A DNA stretch of 53,987 nucleotides from NCBI GenBank assembly GCA_030682375.1, contig JAUXOL010000003.1, positions 1-53,987 of the forward strand, read 5' to 3'. A model generated the notes under the pieces. It did not search any database, was not told where the DNA came from, and worked only from the letters and a program-made list of their open reading frames with translations. Source of the DNA: Gallionella sp. Lineage in GTDB: Bacteria; Pseudomonadota; Gammaproteobacteria; Burkholderiales; Gallionellaceae. Below, piece after piece: positions 17,948-27,923 of the stretch (position 1 is the first letter of the stretch; the number at the start of each line of letters is the position of its first letter). A program made the translations under genes and the position numbers.

Positions 17948-18030
17948 GTAGGTCGGGTTAGCGTAGCGTAACCCGACGTTTATCAAAAATCTCACTGGTT
18001 GTCGGGTTACGCTGCGCTAACCCGACCTAC
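17948..18030. repeat. Inverted-pair intergenic repeat (copy 2)
   Basis: The same construction as at 13284-13362: gtaggtcgggttagcgtagc with gtaacccgac, a spacer, then gtcgggttacgctgcgctaa and cccgacctac. It lies between fabH and fabD inside an operon, so the transcript would carry the hairpins. Confidence 0.9.
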
Positions 18031-18033
18031 ATT

Positions 18034-19005
18034 TCACCAGCGTATCAACACCGCGCCCCAGGTGAACCCGCCACCCACAGCTTCGATCAGAATATTCTGC
18101 CCGGCCTTGATGCGGCCATCGCGTACCGCGGTGTCCAGCGCCAGCGGGATCGATGCCGCCGAGGTGTTGCCGTGCTTGGCGACCGTGACCACGACGTTGT
18201 CCATGCCGAGGCCGAGCTTCTTCGCGGTCGCTTCGATGATGCGGATGTTGGCCTGATGCGGCACCAGCCAATCGATGTCGGAACCCTTCAGTTGCTGCGC
18301 TTCCAGCACCTCTTCGACCACGTCGCTCAGCACCTTCACCGCGAACTTGAATACGGCCTGGCCGTCCATCTTGATGAACGGGTCGCCGTCGACTTCGCCG
18401 TTGCGGACGTTGCCTTCGGCCATGAGCATACCGCGATGGCTGCCGTCGGAATGCAGCTTGGCGGCGACGATGCCCGGCGTCTCGGAGGCTTGCAGCAGCA
18501 CCGCGCCCGCACCGTCGCCGAACAGCACGCAGGTGGTACGGTCGTTCCAGTCCAGCATGCGCGTCAGCACTTCCGCGCCAACCACCAGTGCGGTCTTCGC
18601 CTGGCCGCCGCGGATATACATGTCGGCGGTGTTCAGCGCGAAGACGAAGCCGCCGCAGACGGCCTGTATGTCGAATGCCGCGCCGCCGTTCCGGATGCCC
18701 AACTTGTCCTGCAGCACGCAGGCGGTGCTGGGAAACAGGTGGTCGGGAGAGGTGGTCGCAACGATGATCAGGTCGATCTCGTCCGCCGCGATGCCCGCTG
18801 CCTCGATGGCCTTGCGGCTGGCTTGCAGCGCGAGGTCGCTGGTCAGTTCGCCTTCGGCGGCGATATGGCGCTCGACTATGCCGCTACGAGAAAAGATCCA
18901 GTCATGCGTGGTGTCGACCATCTTCTCGAGGTCGTAGTTCGTCAGCGTCCTGGCCGGCAGGTAACTGCCGGTGCCGATGATCCGGGAATGTCTTGGGGTG
19001 TGCAT
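18034..19005 (-). CDS. fabH: 3-oxoacyl-ACP synthase III FabH
   Basis: A 323-residue condensing enzyme that starts fatty-acid synthesis from acetyl-CoA and malonyl-ACP. The catalytic Cys117 is in [10 protein letters not shown], the histidine in VPHQANIRI and the asparagine in [11 protein letters not shown]. The start is the ATG at 19005 ([17 protein letters not shown]), which overlaps the plsX stop codon by one base (TGATG), so the two are translationally coupled. Confidence 0.96.
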   Translation of the reverse strand: MHTPRHSRIIGTGSYLPARTLTNYDLEKMVDTTHDWIFSRSGIVERHIAAEGELTSDLALQASRKAIEAAGIAADEIDLIIVATTSPDHLFPSTACVLQDKLGIRNGGAAFDIQAVCGGFVFALNTADMYIRGGQAKTALVVGAEVLTRMLDWNDRTTCVLFGDGAGAVLLQASETPGIVAAKLHSDGSHRGMLMAEGNVRNGEVDGDPFIKMDGQAVFKFAVKVLSDVVEEVLEAQQLKGSDIDWLVPHQANIRIIEATAKKLGLGMDNVVVTVAKHGNTSAASIPLALDTAVRDGRIKAGQNILIEAVGGGFTWGAVLIRW

Positions 19006-20042
19006 CAGGCAACTCCTTGCTCTGTGTTTTGACGCTCGTGATGCCACTTCTCCACGTGCTCGCTGATATGCTGAAGCATGTCCTCGCGCGCCTCCTCGGC
19101 CGCGCGCTCGATTGCGCAACGGAAGGCAAGCACATCGGCCGAGCCGTGGCTCTTCACGACGATGCCCTTCAGGCCGAGGAAACTCGCGCCATTGTAGCGG
19201 CGATGATCGACCCTGCGCTTGAACGCGTTCAGCACCGGCAGCGCGACGATAGCCGCAAGCTTGGTGAAGATATTGCGCTTGAATTCTTCCTTCAGGAATC
19301 CGCCCAGCATCTGCGCCAGTCCTTCGGTGGTCTTCAGCGCGACGTTACCGACGAAGCCGTCGCACACCACCACATCGGTGGTGCCCTTGAAGATGTCGTT
19401 GCCTTCGACGTTGCCGTAGAAGTTCAGGTCACTGTTGCGCAGCAGTTCGGCGGCCTGTTTGACCACTTCGTTGCCCTTGATGTCTTCGCTGCCGATGTTC
19501 AGCAGGCCGATAGTCGGATTCGGCTTGTGCTCCAGCGCCGTCACCAGCGTGGAACCCATCAACGCGAATTGCAGCAGGTGTTCGGCGGTGCAATCGGTGT
19601 TCGCGCCCAGGTCGAGCATGCAGACCTGACCGTTCTTGGTGGGCAGGTAGGATGCGATCGCGGGGCGGTCGATGCCCGGCAGGGTCTTCAGCACGTAGCG
19701 CGCGGTGGCCATCAGCGCGCCGGTGTTGCCGGCGCTGACGCAGGCGGAAGCCTCGCCGCTCTTGACCAGATTAATGGCGACGCGCATGGACGAATCCTTT
19801 TTGCCGCGCAGCGCGGATTGCGGCTGCTCGTCCATGCCCACCACTTCGCTGGCGGCATGGATACGCAAACGAGGCCCCGTCTGCATGCCCAAGGCGCGCA
19901 GTTCGGCTTCGATGGCGTCGGGAATGCCCACCAGTACGATGGTGTCGCCGGGAGACTGCTTCAGATATTCAACTGCAGCGGGGATGGTGACCGACGTGCC
20001 GTGATCGCCCCCCATCGCATCTATGGCTAATGTGACGTCCAC
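19005..20042 (-). CDS. plsX: Phosphate acyltransferase PlsX
   Basis: A 345-residue enzyme that makes acyl-phosphate from acyl-ACP for phospholipid synthesis. The N-terminal IDAMGGDHG and the later [28 protein letters not shown] and [17 protein letters not shown] blocks are family hallmarks. It lies between rpmF and fabH in the usual order. Confidence 0.96.
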   Translation of the reverse strand: MDVTLAIDAMGGDHGTSVTIPAAVEYLKQSPGDTIVLVGIPDAIEAELRALGMQTGPRLRIHAASEVVGMDEQPQSALRGKKDSSMRVAINLVKSGEASACVSAGNTGALMATARYVLKTLPGIDRPAIASYLPTKNGQVCMLDLGANTDCTAEHLLQFALMGSTLVTALEHKPNPTIGLLNIGSEDIKGNEVVKQAAELLRNSDLNFYGNVEGNDIFKGTTDVVVCDGFVGNVALKTTEGLAQMLGGFLKEEFKRNIFTKLAAIVALPVLNAFKRRVDHRRYNGASFLGLKGIVVKSHGSADVLAFRCAIERAAEEAREDMLQHISEHVEKWHHERQNTEQGVA

Positions 20043-20079
20043 TAAGCGATCCCTGGGAAGATAAAGAAAGCAGGAATAG

Positions 20080-20116
20080 AAAAGAAAACGCAGCCGATCG
20101 CGATGACCGGCTGCGT
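20080..20116 (-). terminator. Terminator or attenuator between rpmF and plsX
   Basis: On the minus strand ACGCAGCCG pairs with CGGCTGCGT (nine pairs, ten-base loop) and is followed by TTTCTTTT. It would end or reduce transcription from the yceD-rpmF unit before plsX. Confidence 0.75.
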
Positions 20117-20128
20117 CATTTCAAAGAC

Positions 20129-20308
20129 TTATTCGCCCTTGGTCTTGACTACTTTCTTGCCGCGGTAGAAACCGGTCGGGCTGATGTGGTGACGCAGATG
20201 CGCTTCGCCGGTCGTCGGCTCGATCGCTGTCGGCGGATTGGTCAGGAAATCGTGAGCACGGTGCATACCACGCTTGGATGGGGACTTTTTATTCTGTTGA
20301 ACTGCCAT
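20129..20308 (-). CDS. rpmF: 50S ribosomal protein L32
   Basis: A 59-residue protein starting [20 protein letters not shown], the unmistakable start of L32. An AGGAG site lies about eight bases before the ATG. It lacks the zinc cysteines found in some L32 versions. It sits between yceD and plsX, its usual place. Confidence 0.97.
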   Translation of the reverse strand: MAVQQNKKSPSKRGMHRAHDFLTNPPTAIEPTTGEAHLRHHISPTGFYRGKKVVKTKGE

Positions 20309-20330
20309 GTTGACTACTCCTAGAAAAAAA

Positions 20331-20843
20331 CTACTTAACCACTTTCAAATTTGCCAATGCCGCAAAAGGATGCTCTTTCCCCTTGCCTGCGTTATCGCCG
20401 CCTGCCGCATGACACTCGCCCGCTTCATGCATGGGCGAAATCGGCAGACTCAATAAAATCTCTTCTTCCAGCATGTCCAGCACATCCAGCCGTGCATCCG
20501 CCAGAATGCTGTCGAACTCTTCCTCGTCGTCCGGGTGCCCTTCCGAGTCCAGCGCATCCAGCTCCGCCTGATCCCGCAGCAACAGCCGCGTAGAGATCCG
20601 TATCGGATACTCCAGAGCACTCAGGCAACGCTGACAGCGCAACCGGCAATCTCCGGTCATGGACACATCCAGAAACGAAATACCCAGCTTGTCCTCGCCG
20701 CCGCGCACCGTATAATGCAAAACGCCGTCCGGACTATCCAGTTCTTCCAGCAATCTCGGCATCTCGGCGAACGGTATTTCGGCGCTGATTTCCTTGCCAT
20801 TTCTGGCAAAATCCAAGCTATCTATTAAAGGCCGTGCGGACAT
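20331..20843 (-). CDS. yceD: YceD/DUF177 protein (23S rRNA accumulation protein family)
   Basis: A 170-residue protein of the YceD/DUF177 family, conserved next to rpmF and linked with 23S rRNA accumulation. The cysteine cluster C-RLR-C-QR-C and acidic middle (HPDDEEEFD) are typical. The start is placed at the ATG at 20843 ([12 protein letters not shown]); a further ATG 30 bases upstream is less like the family. It is divergent from maf, with a 56-base gap that must hold both promoters. Confidence 0.9.
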   Translation of the reverse strand: MSARPLIDSLDFARNGKEISAEIPFAEMPRLLEELDSPDGVLHYTVRGGEDKLGISFLDVSMTGDCRLRCQRCLSALEYPIRISTRLLLRDQAELDALDSEGHPDDEEEFDSILADARLDVLDMLEEEILLSLPISPMHEAGECHAAGGDNAGKGKEHPFAALANLKVVK

Positions 20844-20899
20844 GAGGCGCGCATGATATATTTTTCGCCGCACCGTGTCAAAAAACCTAAGGAATATTC

Positions 20900-21484
20900 T
20901 TGAATTCTCAGTTGCTTGTCCTCGCCTCCACCTCGATTTACCGCTGCGAACTGCTCAAACGCCTGCAACTCCCCTTCGAGACCGCCGCTCCCGACGTCGA
21001 CGAAACCCCGTTGCCGGACGAATCCGCCCGCGCCACCTCGATCCGTCTGGCGCAGGAAAAGGCCAGAGCCGTCGCGTCCCGCTACCCGGATGCGCTGATC
21101 ATCGGCTCCGACCAGGTCGCCCTGCTGGAAGGCCAGCAGATCGGCAAACCGCTGACCCACGACAACGCTGTCAGGCAACTGCGCACGATGCGCGGCAAGA
21201 CCACGACCTTTTATACCGCGCTGACGCTGTTCAACAGCAAGACCGGCAACATGCAGACCGAAGTCGCCGAGAATCGCGTCACGCTGCGCCACCTGAGCGA
21301 CGACGAGATCGAAGCCTATTTGCTCAAGGAACAGCCCTACCACTGCGCCGGCAGCGCGAAATCCGAGGGCTTGGGCATAGCGCTGATGAGCAGCATGAGC
21401 GGCGACGATCCGAACGCGCTGATCGGCCTGCCGCTGATCCTGCTGTGCGACATGCTGCGCCGCGAAGGCGTTAGCCCGTTCTGA
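20900..21484 (+). CDS. maf: Maf/YceF nucleotide pyrophosphatase
   Basis: A 194-residue Maf-like pyrophosphatase. YceF-type members prefer 7-methyl-GTP and act in house-cleaning of modified nucleotides. The start [14 protein letters not shown], then [14 protein letters not shown] and the C-terminal SAKSEGLGI fit the YceF subgroup. The start codon is TTG, with AAGGAA six bases upstream; no better ATG exists. Confidence 0.92.
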   Translation: MNSQLLVLASTSIYRCELLKRLQLPFETAAPDVDETPLPDESARATSIRLAQEKARAVASRYPDALIIGSDQVALLEGQQIGKPLTHDNAVRQLRTMRGKTTTFYTALTLFNSKTGNMQTEVAENRVTLRHLSDDEIEAYLLKEQPYHCAGSAKSEGLGIALMSSMSGDDPNALIGLPLILLCDMLRREGVSPF

Positions 21485-21505
21485 CCCCAATTCTTCCTGA
21501 TAATC

Positions 21506-22216
21506 ATGACCGGCACCTTATATCTGCTCCCCTGCACACTGGGCGACACGCCTGCCGAGCAGGTGCTGCCCCAGCATGTGATTGACGTCGCACGCAGGCT
21601 GAAACACTTCGTCGTGGAACAGCCCAAGACCACGCGCCAGTTCCTCTCGGCACTGAAGCCCGAGCATCCGATCCAGTCGCTGCATTTCGCCACGCTGAAC
21701 GAACACACCGAATCCCGCGAACTCGAAGGCCTGCTAGCCCCCCTGCTGGCTGGCGAGGATGTCGGCATCGTCTCCGAGGCGGGTTGCCCCGGCATCGCCG
21801 ACCCCGGCGCGGATCTGGTCGACCTGGCGCATCGCCGCGGCATACGCGTCGTGCCGCTGGTCGGCCCCTCCTCCATCCTGCTGGCGCTAATGGCCTCCGG
21901 GCTGAACGGGCAATGCTTCGCCTTCCACGGCTACCTGCCCATCGCCGAGGCCGATCGCAGCAAGACCCTCGCCGCGCTGGAGGCCGAGTCCGCAAAGCGC
22001 AAACAGACCCAGATGTTCATCGAGACGCCCTACCGCAACGAAAAACTGTTCGCCGCGCTGCTCGCCCGCTGCCGCCCGCAGACGCTGCTGTGCGTCGCCT
22101 GCGACGTCACGCTGCCCAGCGAACAGATACAGACGCGCAGCATCGCCCAGTGGAAATCCATGCCACCGCCACCGCTGAACAAGCGTCCCAGCCTGTTTTT
22201 GCTGCTAGCCCCTTAG
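21506..22216 (+). CDS. SAM-dependent tetrapyrrole-methylase-family protein, RsmI-like
   Basis: A 236-residue protein related to RsmI, which methylates the ribose of C1402 in 16S rRNA. Family features are GTLYLLPCTLGD at the start, VSEAGCPGIADPGA and VPLVGPSSILLALMASGL. It is shorter than RsmI and belongs to the SAM-dependent methyltransferase paralogue often found next to maf in betaproteobacteria. Its substrate is not known to me. It lies 21 bases downstream of maf. Confidence 0.85.
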   Translation: MTGTLYLLPCTLGDTPAEQVLPQHVIDVARRLKHFVVEQPKTTRQFLSALKPEHPIQSLHFATLNEHTESRELEGLLAPLLAGEDVGIVSEAGCPGIADPGADLVDLAHRRGIRVVPLVGPSSILLALMASGLNGQCFAFHGYLPIAEADRSKTLAALEAESAKRKQTQMFIETPYRNEKLFAALLARCRPQTLLCVACDVTLPSEQIQTRSIAQWKSMPPPPLNKRPSLFLLLAP

Positions 22217-22249
22217 CAGGCTGACAGTTGATTTAGTTGCCCTTAACCC

Positions 22250-22271
22250 CGCTTTCTGGTATTAAAGCGGA
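22250..22271 (+). other. Stem-loop before dksA
   Basis: CCGCTTT pairs with AAAGCGG across an eight-base loop, 30 bases before the dksA start and 33 bases after the previous stop. A weak T-rich stretch follows, so it may be a partial terminator of the maf operon or part of the dksA leader. Confidence 0.4.
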
Positions 22272-22301
22272 CTTCGAATTTTCACCTGTTGGAGAAGTGC
22301 A

Positions 22302-22724
22302 ATGCCGGTACAGTCACAAAAGCCCGTCGCCCCTTACAAAGCCAAGAAGGGCGAGGAGTACATGAACCCCAAGCAGCTCGACCATTTCCGCCAAATCCTG
22401 AACGGAATCAAGGCTGAACTGGGCGAGGACATCGACCGTACGGTTCATACGATGCAGGACGAGGCGACCGTATTTGCCGACCCGAACGACCGTGCCACCC
22501 AGGAATCCGACATGAGCCTGGAGCTGCGCAACCGTGACCGCGAGCGCAAGCTGATCAACCGCATCAACAAGATGCTGACCATGATCGACGAAGGCGAATA
22601 CGGCTTCTGCGACAACTGCGGCATCGAAATCGGCCTCTCCCGCCTAGAAGCCCGCCCGACCGCGACGCTGTGCATCGACTGCAAGACACTGGACGAGATC
22701 CGGGAGAAACAAATCGCCAAATAA
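22302..22724 (+). CDS. dksA: RNA polymerase-binding transcription factor DksA
   Basis: A 140-residue secondary-channel protein that acts with ppGpp in the stringent response. The coiled-coil tip has the key aspartates Asp60 and Asp63 in FADPNDRATQ, and the zinc finger has Cys103, Cys106, Cys124 and Cys127. The GEEYMNPKQLDHFR segment is typical of the canonical DksA. GGAGAAG precedes the ATG. A terminator follows. Confidence 0.96.
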   Translation: MPVQSQKPVAPYKAKKGEEYMNPKQLDHFRQILNGIKAELGEDIDRTVHTMQDEATVFADPNDRATQESDMSLELRNRDRERKLINRINKMLTMIDEGEYGFCDNCGIEIGLSRLEARPTATLCIDCKTLDEIREKQIAK

Positions 22725-22793
22725 CATTTGGCGATTTGTTTCCAGTGCAGGCTAATCTGTGTGCAGCACAGGTTATGCCGGAACTAAAAGCAG

Positions 22794-22825
22794 AAAAGGC
22801 CACGGAAAATCGTGGCCTTTTGCTT
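22794..22825 (+). terminator. Terminator after dksA
   Basis: AAAAGGCCACG and CGTGGCCTTTT form an 11-pair stem around a six-base loop, 70 bases after the dksA stop codon. Confidence 0.88.
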
Positions 22826-22949
22826 TCGGTGAAAGTCTCAGCAAGAAAGGTCTGCATCTCGGCCTGAGCGGTCTTATGAAATACGAAAGAGATTTAATAA
22901 TTTACTGATCACAAGGCGGCCGATCACTATCATCTGCACATACTCAACA

Positions 22950-23645
22950 TTATTTCGCTGTTGCGCCTAACGCGGGTTCCCATCGCCGCCATAATTCGTC
23001 TATCCCCCCGCAACCAAGGCAGAAAAAGAGGCGCTGGCGCATTATCAAGCGTCCATCGATGGTTTTTGAAAAATCAAAATATCCCCTCGACGTTCCTACA
23101 TCATTTTTTCCAGGTCTTCTGTATCGACGTTTCTTTTCCTCATTAGAGAGGCGGTATTCACTCCAGTTATGGATATAAGTACCCACTATTACAATGCCAT
23201 CTCGCTCGCAGCGGAATGATTGTTCGCGTTGCCCAAACCACAACTCCGCAGCATCCGCAGACTGACGTGAGCGCGTCAATACTTGCTTTGCTATGGGCGT
23301 TCCGTATATAGCCACCATCACTTCAATATGATCTGAGTCTGGAGTTCCAATTGCGACAGTCGCACCGTCAGGCTTAGCCAATAGTTGCTCATTAATCTGA
23401 ACTAGATTGGCCCAGTCGAGTGAGGTAGTGTCAAGAATACCGAATAGAAAGAAAGGAAGTAGTTGTTCGCCGTTACTGGCCTTATAGGTGCCAGAGATGT
23501 CTTGACAATCCGTTTTTACGCTATAAGTCGCACGTGAAGGCCATGTACTCGGATACTCAGCTTTCTTGATGGTGCCACCACATCCAGAAAGTCCTATAGA
23601 CAGCAAGAATACCCATGGAAGCGAAAGAAAATTTAGTCGGTTCAT
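22950..23645 (-). CDS. Lipoprotein of unknown function
   Basis: A 231-residue protein with a lipoprotein signal: hydrophobic residues 7-18 followed by lipobox LSGC with Cys22, so it should be membrane anchored. Further cysteines (DCQD, RCER, FFCLGCGG) suggest periplasmic disulphides or metal binding. No family is recognised. The gene stands alone, on the strand opposite to dksA, in a stretch with lower G+C than its neighbours. Confidence 0.65.
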   Translation of the reverse strand: MNRLNFLSLPWVFLLSIGLSGCGGTIKKAEYPSTWPSRATYSVKTDCQDISGTYKASNGEQLLPFFLFGILDTTSLDWANLVQINEQLLAKPDGATVAIGTPDSDHIEVMVAIYGTPIAKQVLTRSRQSADAAELWFGQREQSFRCERDGIVIVGTYIHNWSEYRLSNEEKKRRYRRPGKNDVGTSRGYFDFSKTIDGRLIMRQRLFFCLGCGGIDELWRRWEPALGATAK

Positions 23646-23946
23646 AAGTGATGCTCTCGGATAATTTACTTACATCTCAAAAAAACCGATGGATGATAGC
23701 CATGAATATGCACATTGATCGGAATTAGCTACTTAACAAAACCGCAATCAACGATGGGCATTCGCTTTATCAGTTGTATAAACTGACTCCAACCTGAATT
23801 GAGCGACAAGTTTCTGATCAGGTACCAGCCATCCTCATCTACTGATATTTCTGGTGCTGTATGACTTTTGCTGGCACTTGGCGGAATTTATCAGCATTCT
23901 AGCTGAACGGCAGCATTGGCCGATTTGCACCCCATCCCCCAAACAA
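23646..23946. other. Intergenic region without a recognised gene
   Basis: About 300 A+T-richer bases between the lipoprotein start and the pnp terminator. I see no convincing frame, RNA gene or repeat; it should hold the lipoprotein promoter. Confidence 0.5.
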
Positions 23947-23969
23947 AAAGCCCCGCATCGCGGGGCTTT
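23947..23969 (-). terminator. Terminator after pnp
   Basis: AAAGCCCCGC and GCGGGGCTTT form a ten-pair stem around a three-base loop, with a T run on the minus strand, 23 bases after the pnp stop codon. It closes the rimP-to-pnp cluster. Confidence 0.92.
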
Positions 23970-23991
23970 CGTTTTACAGACTTGTTGAAGC

Positions 23992-26100
23992 TTACTCGGC
24001 CTTCGCAGCTTCCGGTGCTGGCAGCAGCACCTTCATGCTCAGTTTCATGCGACCCTTGTCGTCCAGTTCCAGCACTTTGACGCGCACGATCTGGCCTTCT
24101 TTCAGGTGATCGGTCACGGCATTGACGCGCTCGTGGGCGATCTGGGAGATGTGCAGCAGACCATCCTTGCCCGGCATGATGTTGACCAAGGCACCGAAGT
24201 CCAGCAGCTTGACGATCGGGCCTTCGTAGATCTTGCCGACTTCGACTTCGGCCACGATGTCCTCGATGCGCTTCTTCGCCAGTTCGCCCGCCTCGCCGCT
24301 GACGCAGGAGATGGTGATATTGCCTTCGTCGTCGATGTCGATGGTGGTGCCGGTTTCTTCGGTCAGCGCGCGTATCACTGCGCCGCCCTTGCCGATCACG
24401 TCGCGGATCTTCTCCGGATTGATCTTCATCTTGATCATGCGCGGCGCAAATTCGGACACTTCGGTGCGCGCATCCGGCACCGCCTGTTTCATCAGGCCAA
24501 GGATGTGCATGCGGCCTTCGCGCGCCTGCACCAGCGCAGCCTGCATGATTTCCTTGGTGATGCCGTTGATCTTGATGTCCATCTGCAGCGCGGTCACACC
24601 GGTTTCGCTACCGGCCACCTTGAAGTCCATGTCGCCCAGATGATCCTCGTCGCCGAGGATGTCGGTCAGCACCGCGAAACGGTTGCCTTCCTTGATCAGG
24701 CCCATCGCAATACCGGCCACATGCGCCTTCAGCGGCACGCCTGCGTCCAGCAGCGACAGACAGCCGCCGCACACCGATGCCATCGAGCTGGAGCCGTTGG
24801 ATTCGGTGATCTCGGACACCACGCGAACCGCGTAGCCGAAATCTTCCTCATTCGGCAGCACCGCTACCAGCGCGCGCTTGGCCAGACGGCCGTGGCCGAT
24901 CTCGCGGCGCTTGGGCGTGCCCACGCGGCCGGTTTCGCCGGTGGAGTACGGAGGGAAGTTGTAATGCAGCATGAAGCGGTCGGTGTACTCGCCTTGCAGC
25001 GCATCGATCTTCTGCGCATCACGCATGCTGCCCAGCGTCGCCACGACGATGGCCTGAGTCTCGCCGCGAGTGAACAGCGAAGAGCCGTGGACGCGCGGCA
25101 GCACGCCGTTGCGGATGGTGATCGGGCGCACGGTGCGGGTATCGCGGCCGTCGATGCGCGGATCGCCGTTCAGGATCTGGCCGCGGACGATCTTGGCTTC
25201 CAGCGCGCTGAACAGTTCGCCGATCTCGTTCTTGGAGACGTTCTCGAATTCAGGTGTCGCCAATGCTGCGGACACCTTCGCGCGGATCGCATCCACTTGC
25301 TGGGTGCGCGCCTGCTTGGAGCGGATCGCGTAAGCGGCCTGCAGTTCGTTCTCGGCCAGCGCATTGATCTTCGCGATCAACGCCTCGTTCTTGGCCGGAG
25401 CAACCCAGTCCCATGCCGGTGCGCCGACTTCATCGGCCATCTCGTTGATCGCATCGATCACGACTTGCATCTGCTCGTGGCCGAAAACGACCGCGCCCAG
25501 CATCACTTCTTCGGACAGTTGCTGCGCCTCGGATTCCACCATCTGCACGGCACGATCGGTGCCGGCGACGACCAGATCCATTTGCGAAGTCTTCAGTTCG
25601 GTCGCGGTCGGGTTCAGCAAATACTTGCCGTCGACATAGCCCACGCGCGCAGCGCCGATCGGGCCGTCGAACGGGATACCGGACAGTGCCAACGCAGCGG
25701 ACGCACCGATCATCGAAGGGATGTCGGAGTCGATCTCGGAATCGGACGACATCACGGTCGCGACGATCTGCACTTCGTTGTAGAAGCTTTCCGGGAACAG
25801 CGGACGCAGCGGACGGTCGATCAGGCGGCTGGTCAGGATTTCCTTTTCACTAGGACGGCCTTCGCGCTTGAAGAAGCTGCCGGGGATCTTGCCTGCGGCA
25901 TAGGTCTTTTCCTGATAGTCGACGGTCAGCGGGAAGAAATCCTGCTCGGGCTTCGCATCCTTGCGGCCGACCACGGTGACCAGCACCACGGTGTCGTCCA
26001 GGCTGACCATCACTGCGCCGCTGGCCTGGCGCGCGATCTCGCCGGTTTCAAGAGTGAGCTGATGATTGCCGTAGGTAATCGTTTTTTTGTAGTGACTCAA
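23992..26100 (-). CDS. pnp: Polynucleotide phosphorylase
   Basis: A 702-residue 3'-5' exoribonuclease, a core part of the RNA degradosome. It has two RNase PH domains ([20 protein letters not shown] at the start; [20 protein letters not shown] in the second), then a KH domain ([19 protein letters not shown]) and an S1 domain ([20 protein letters not shown]). The start codon is TTG at 26100, with GGGGAG about seven bases upstream. It is the last gene of the rimP-nusA-infB-rbfA-truB-rpsO-pnp cluster. Confidence 0.97.
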   Translation of the reverse strand: MSHYKKTITYGNHQLTLETGEIARQASGAVMVSLDDTVVLVTVVGRKDAKPEQDFFPLTVDYQEKTYAAGKIPGSFFKREGRPSEKEILTSRLIDRPLRPLFPESFYNEVQIVATVMSSDSEIDSDIPSMIGASAALALSGIPFDGPIGAARVGYVDGKYLLNPTATELKTSQMDLVVAGTDRAVQMVESEAQQLSEEVMLGAVVFGHEQMQVVIDAINEMADEVGAPAWDWVAPAKNEALIAKINALAENELQAAYAIRSKQARTQQVDAIRAKVSAALATPEFENVSKNEIGELFSALEAKIVRGQILNGDPRIDGRDTRTVRPITIRNGVLPRVHGSSLFTRGETQAIVVATLGSMRDAQKIDALQGEYTDRFMLHYNFPPYSTGETGRVGTPKRREIGHGRLAKRALVAVLPNEEDFGYAVRVVSEITESNGSSSMASVCGGCLSLLDAGVPLKAHVAGIAMGLIKEGNRFAVLTDILGDEDHLGDMDFKVAGSETGVTALQMDIKINGITKEIMQAALVQAREGRMHILGLMKQAVPDARTEVSEFAPRMIKMKINPEKIRDVIGKGGAVIRALTEETGTTIDIDDEGNITISCVSGEAGELAKKRIEDIVAEVEVGKIYEGPIVKLLDFGALVNIMPGKDGLLHISQIAHERVNAVTDHLKEGQIVRVKVLELDDKGRMKLSMKVLLPAPEAAKAE

Positions 26101-26166
26101 GATGTCTCCCCTTTATGCATGACATGACGCGCAACCGCGCCGCCGAAATTGGCTGGACGAAACGAC

Positions 26167-26188
26167 ACGGGCCGCATCTGCGACCCGT
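26167..26188 (-). other. Hairpin between rpsO and pnp
   Basis: On the minus strand ACGGGTCGC pairs with GCGGCCCGT (nine pairs, one G-U) around a four-base loop. In E. coli the same interval holds an attenuating terminator and an RNase III site; this hairpin is in the equivalent place. Only a short T run follows. Confidence 0.55.
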
Positions 26189-26205
26189 TTGATACTGCAA
26201 CTTTA

Positions 26206-26475
26206 TTACTTACGGATGTTGAGGCGTTCGATCAGCGAACGGTACGCCGCGTCGTCCTGGCTCTTCAGATAGTCGAGCAGCTTGCGGCGGCGGCTCACCA
26301 GTCGCAGCAGGCCGCGACGGGAATGGTGATCCTTGGCATTGTCCTTGAAGTGATCAGTCAGGTAGCTGATACGCGCGGTGATCAGCGCCACTTGTACTTC
26401 CGGAGAACCGGTGTCGCTCTTGGCGCGCTGATAGTCGGAAACGATTTGCGCTTTTTGCGCGGCGGTAATTGCCAT
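26206..26475 (-). CDS. rpsO: 30S ribosomal protein S15
   Basis: An 89-residue ribosomal protein that binds the three-way junction of 16S r[23 protein letters not shown] and the [20 protein letters not shown] segment are diagnostic. AGGAGAG precedes the ATG. It lies between truB and pnp. Confidence 0.97.
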   Translation of the reverse strand: MAITAAQKAQIVSDYQRAKSDTGSPEVQVALITARISYLTDHFKDNAKDHHSRRGLLRLVSRRRKLLDYLKSQDDAAYRSLIERLNIRK

Positions 26476-26526
26476 TGGTTTTGCTCTCCTAAAAAAAGTG
26501 CGGCATTCTACCCTTTATCGGGCCTG

Positions 26527-27477
26527 TTACTCAACCCCAATATTTTCACTGGAGTCGGTTTGTAAAACGGCCTGCGCAGCCTGTTTGGCCACGCTGGACA
26601 ACAGCCTTTCCGGCGCGAGCCGGCGGCCTTGCAACATTCCTACCCCGACGAAGCCCTGCGGGCCGTACAGGGCGACCTTTCCGTCCGGCAGGCCGGTGTC
26701 CAGCCCCAGCCGCTGGCCCTGCGCCAGACGCTTGATTTGCACGTCGTCCAGCGTCAGCCTGGGCATTTCCGGCATCAGGCAATCGACCGACAGCACGCGC
26801 GCCTCACGTTGCTCCATGCTCATCGCCTCCAGTTGCGCCATGTCGCAGGCGTCGTTCAGGCTGAAATGGGCGATGGCGGTGCGGCGCAGCGCGATCAGGT
26901 GCGCCCCGCAACCCAGCGCCGCACCGATGTCCTCGCCCAACGTGCGCACATAAGTGCCCTTGCTGCAGCGCACGGAGATATCGAGTTCAAAGCCCTCGAA
27001 TCGCTCCTGATGCAGCTCGTGGATCACCACGTCGCGCAGCTCGCGCTCTATCGTCTCGCCGTTGCGGATGTACTCGTACAGCGGCTTGCCCTGGTGCTTC
27101 AGCGCACTGTGCATAGGCGGCAACTGTTTGATAGCCCCGCGAAATTTCGCCAGCACGGTATCGATGTCCGCTTGCGTAACTTCGACCGGAGACTCGCTGA
27201 CGATCTCGCCTTCCGCATCGGCAGTGGTCGTCGTCTGCCCCAGACGCAGCGTCGCACGATAGGTCTTGTCGGCGTCCAACAACGCGGTGGAATACTTGGT
27301 CGCCTCGCCGAAACAGATCGGCAGCAAGCCAGTGGCGAGCGGATCGAGCGTGCCGGTATGGCCTGCCTTCTCCGCCTGCAACAGGCGTCGGACTCTTTGC
27401 AGCGCAGTATTGGAACTCAGTTCCAGCGACTTGTCGAACAGCAGCACACCGTCCAGCGGGCGGAAGGTCTTTGCCAT
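26527..27477 (-). CDS. truB: tRNA pseudouridine-55 synthase TruB
   Basis: A 316-residue enzyme that makes pseudouridine 55 in the tRNA T arm. The catalytic Asp45 is in GHTGTLDPLATGLLP. The following VEVTQADIDTVLAKFRG and the C-terminal PUA-like part are typical. Its ATG is preceded directly by a repeat hairpin and has no clear ribosome site, so translation may depend on coupling from rbfA. Confidence 0.96.
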   Translation of the reverse strand: MAKTFRPLDGVLLFDKSLELSSNTALQRVRRLLQAEKAGHTGTLDPLATGLLPICFGEATKYSTALLDADKTYRATLRLGQTTTTADAEGEIVSESPVEVTQADIDTVLAKFRGAIKQLPPMHSALKHQGKPLYEYIRNGETIERELRDVVIHELHQERFEGFELDISVRCSKGTYVRTLGEDIGAALGCGAHLIALRRTAIAHFSLNDACDMAQLEAMSMEQREARVLSVDCLMPEMPRLTLDDVQIKRLAQGQRLGLDTGLPDGKVALYGPQGFVGVGMLQGRRLAPERLLSSVAKQAAQAVLQTDSSENIGVE

Positions 27478-27483
27478 AGCGGA

Positions 27484-27551
27484 TAGCTCGTAGCGGGTGG
27501 CTTGTAGCTTGTAGCAAACCCGGTTGGCTACAAGCTACAGGCTACGAGCTA
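27484..27551. repeat. Inverted repeat between rbfA and truB
   Basis: Arms tagctcgtagc...cttgtagcttgtagc and gctacaagctacaggctacgagcta can fold into one long imperfect hairpin with an inner loop of about ten bases. It includes the rbfA stop codon and ends six bases before the truB start. Confidence 0.85.
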
Positions 27552-27923
27552 CTCGCTCGCCTCCTTGTCGATCATCTGCTGATCGGCGGCCACTGCCCGG
27601 TCGATGAGTTGCGACAGGTTGCTGCCGCGCTCGACGGAAGCGTCGAAGACGAAATGCAGTTGCGGCATGATGCGCAGCTTGAGGCTGCGTGCAAGCTGGC
27701 TGCGCAGAAAACCGCCCGCCCGCTCCAGGCCTTGCTGCGCTTCTTCATGCTTGCCGTCCAGACGGGTGAAGAAAATCTTGGCGTGGGAATAGTCGTTCGC
27801 TACCTCGACGCCGGTGATGGTCACCAGCTTCACGCGCGGATCGCTGATCTCGAGCCGCACCAGCTCGGCCAGCTCGCGCTGGATCTGCTGGGCAACCCGG
27901 TCGGTTCTGGCAAAGTTCGCCAT
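27549..27923 (-). CDS. rbfA: Ribosome-binding factor A
   Basis: A 124-residue 30S maturation factor with the KH-like fold. RVAQQIQRELAELVRLEISDPRV at the start and FVFDASVERGSNLSQLID near the end are family hallmarks. The start overlaps the infB stop codon by one base (TGATG), so it is coupled to infB. Confidence 0.95.
   Translation of the reverse strand: MANFARTDRVAQQIQRELAELVRLEISDPRVKLVTITGVEVANDYSHAKIFFTRLDGKHEEAQQGLERAGGFLRSQLARSLKLRIMPQLHFVFDASVERGSNLSQLIDRAVAADQQMIDKEASE

Noticed and set aside
22725..22949. Possible second hairpin (ctgtgtgcagcacag) after dksA as a small RNA
   Set aside because: The stem is short and lies just before the strong dksA terminator, so it is more simply part of the dksA 3' end.
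24106..26127. Very long open frame on the plus strand opposite pnp
   Set aside because: It is the antisense of a certain gene in G+C-rich DNA, His/Arg/Gln-rich with no domain pattern. The same holds for the long frames opposite infB (28079-30232), nusA (30446-32677) and the exporter (5104-6819).
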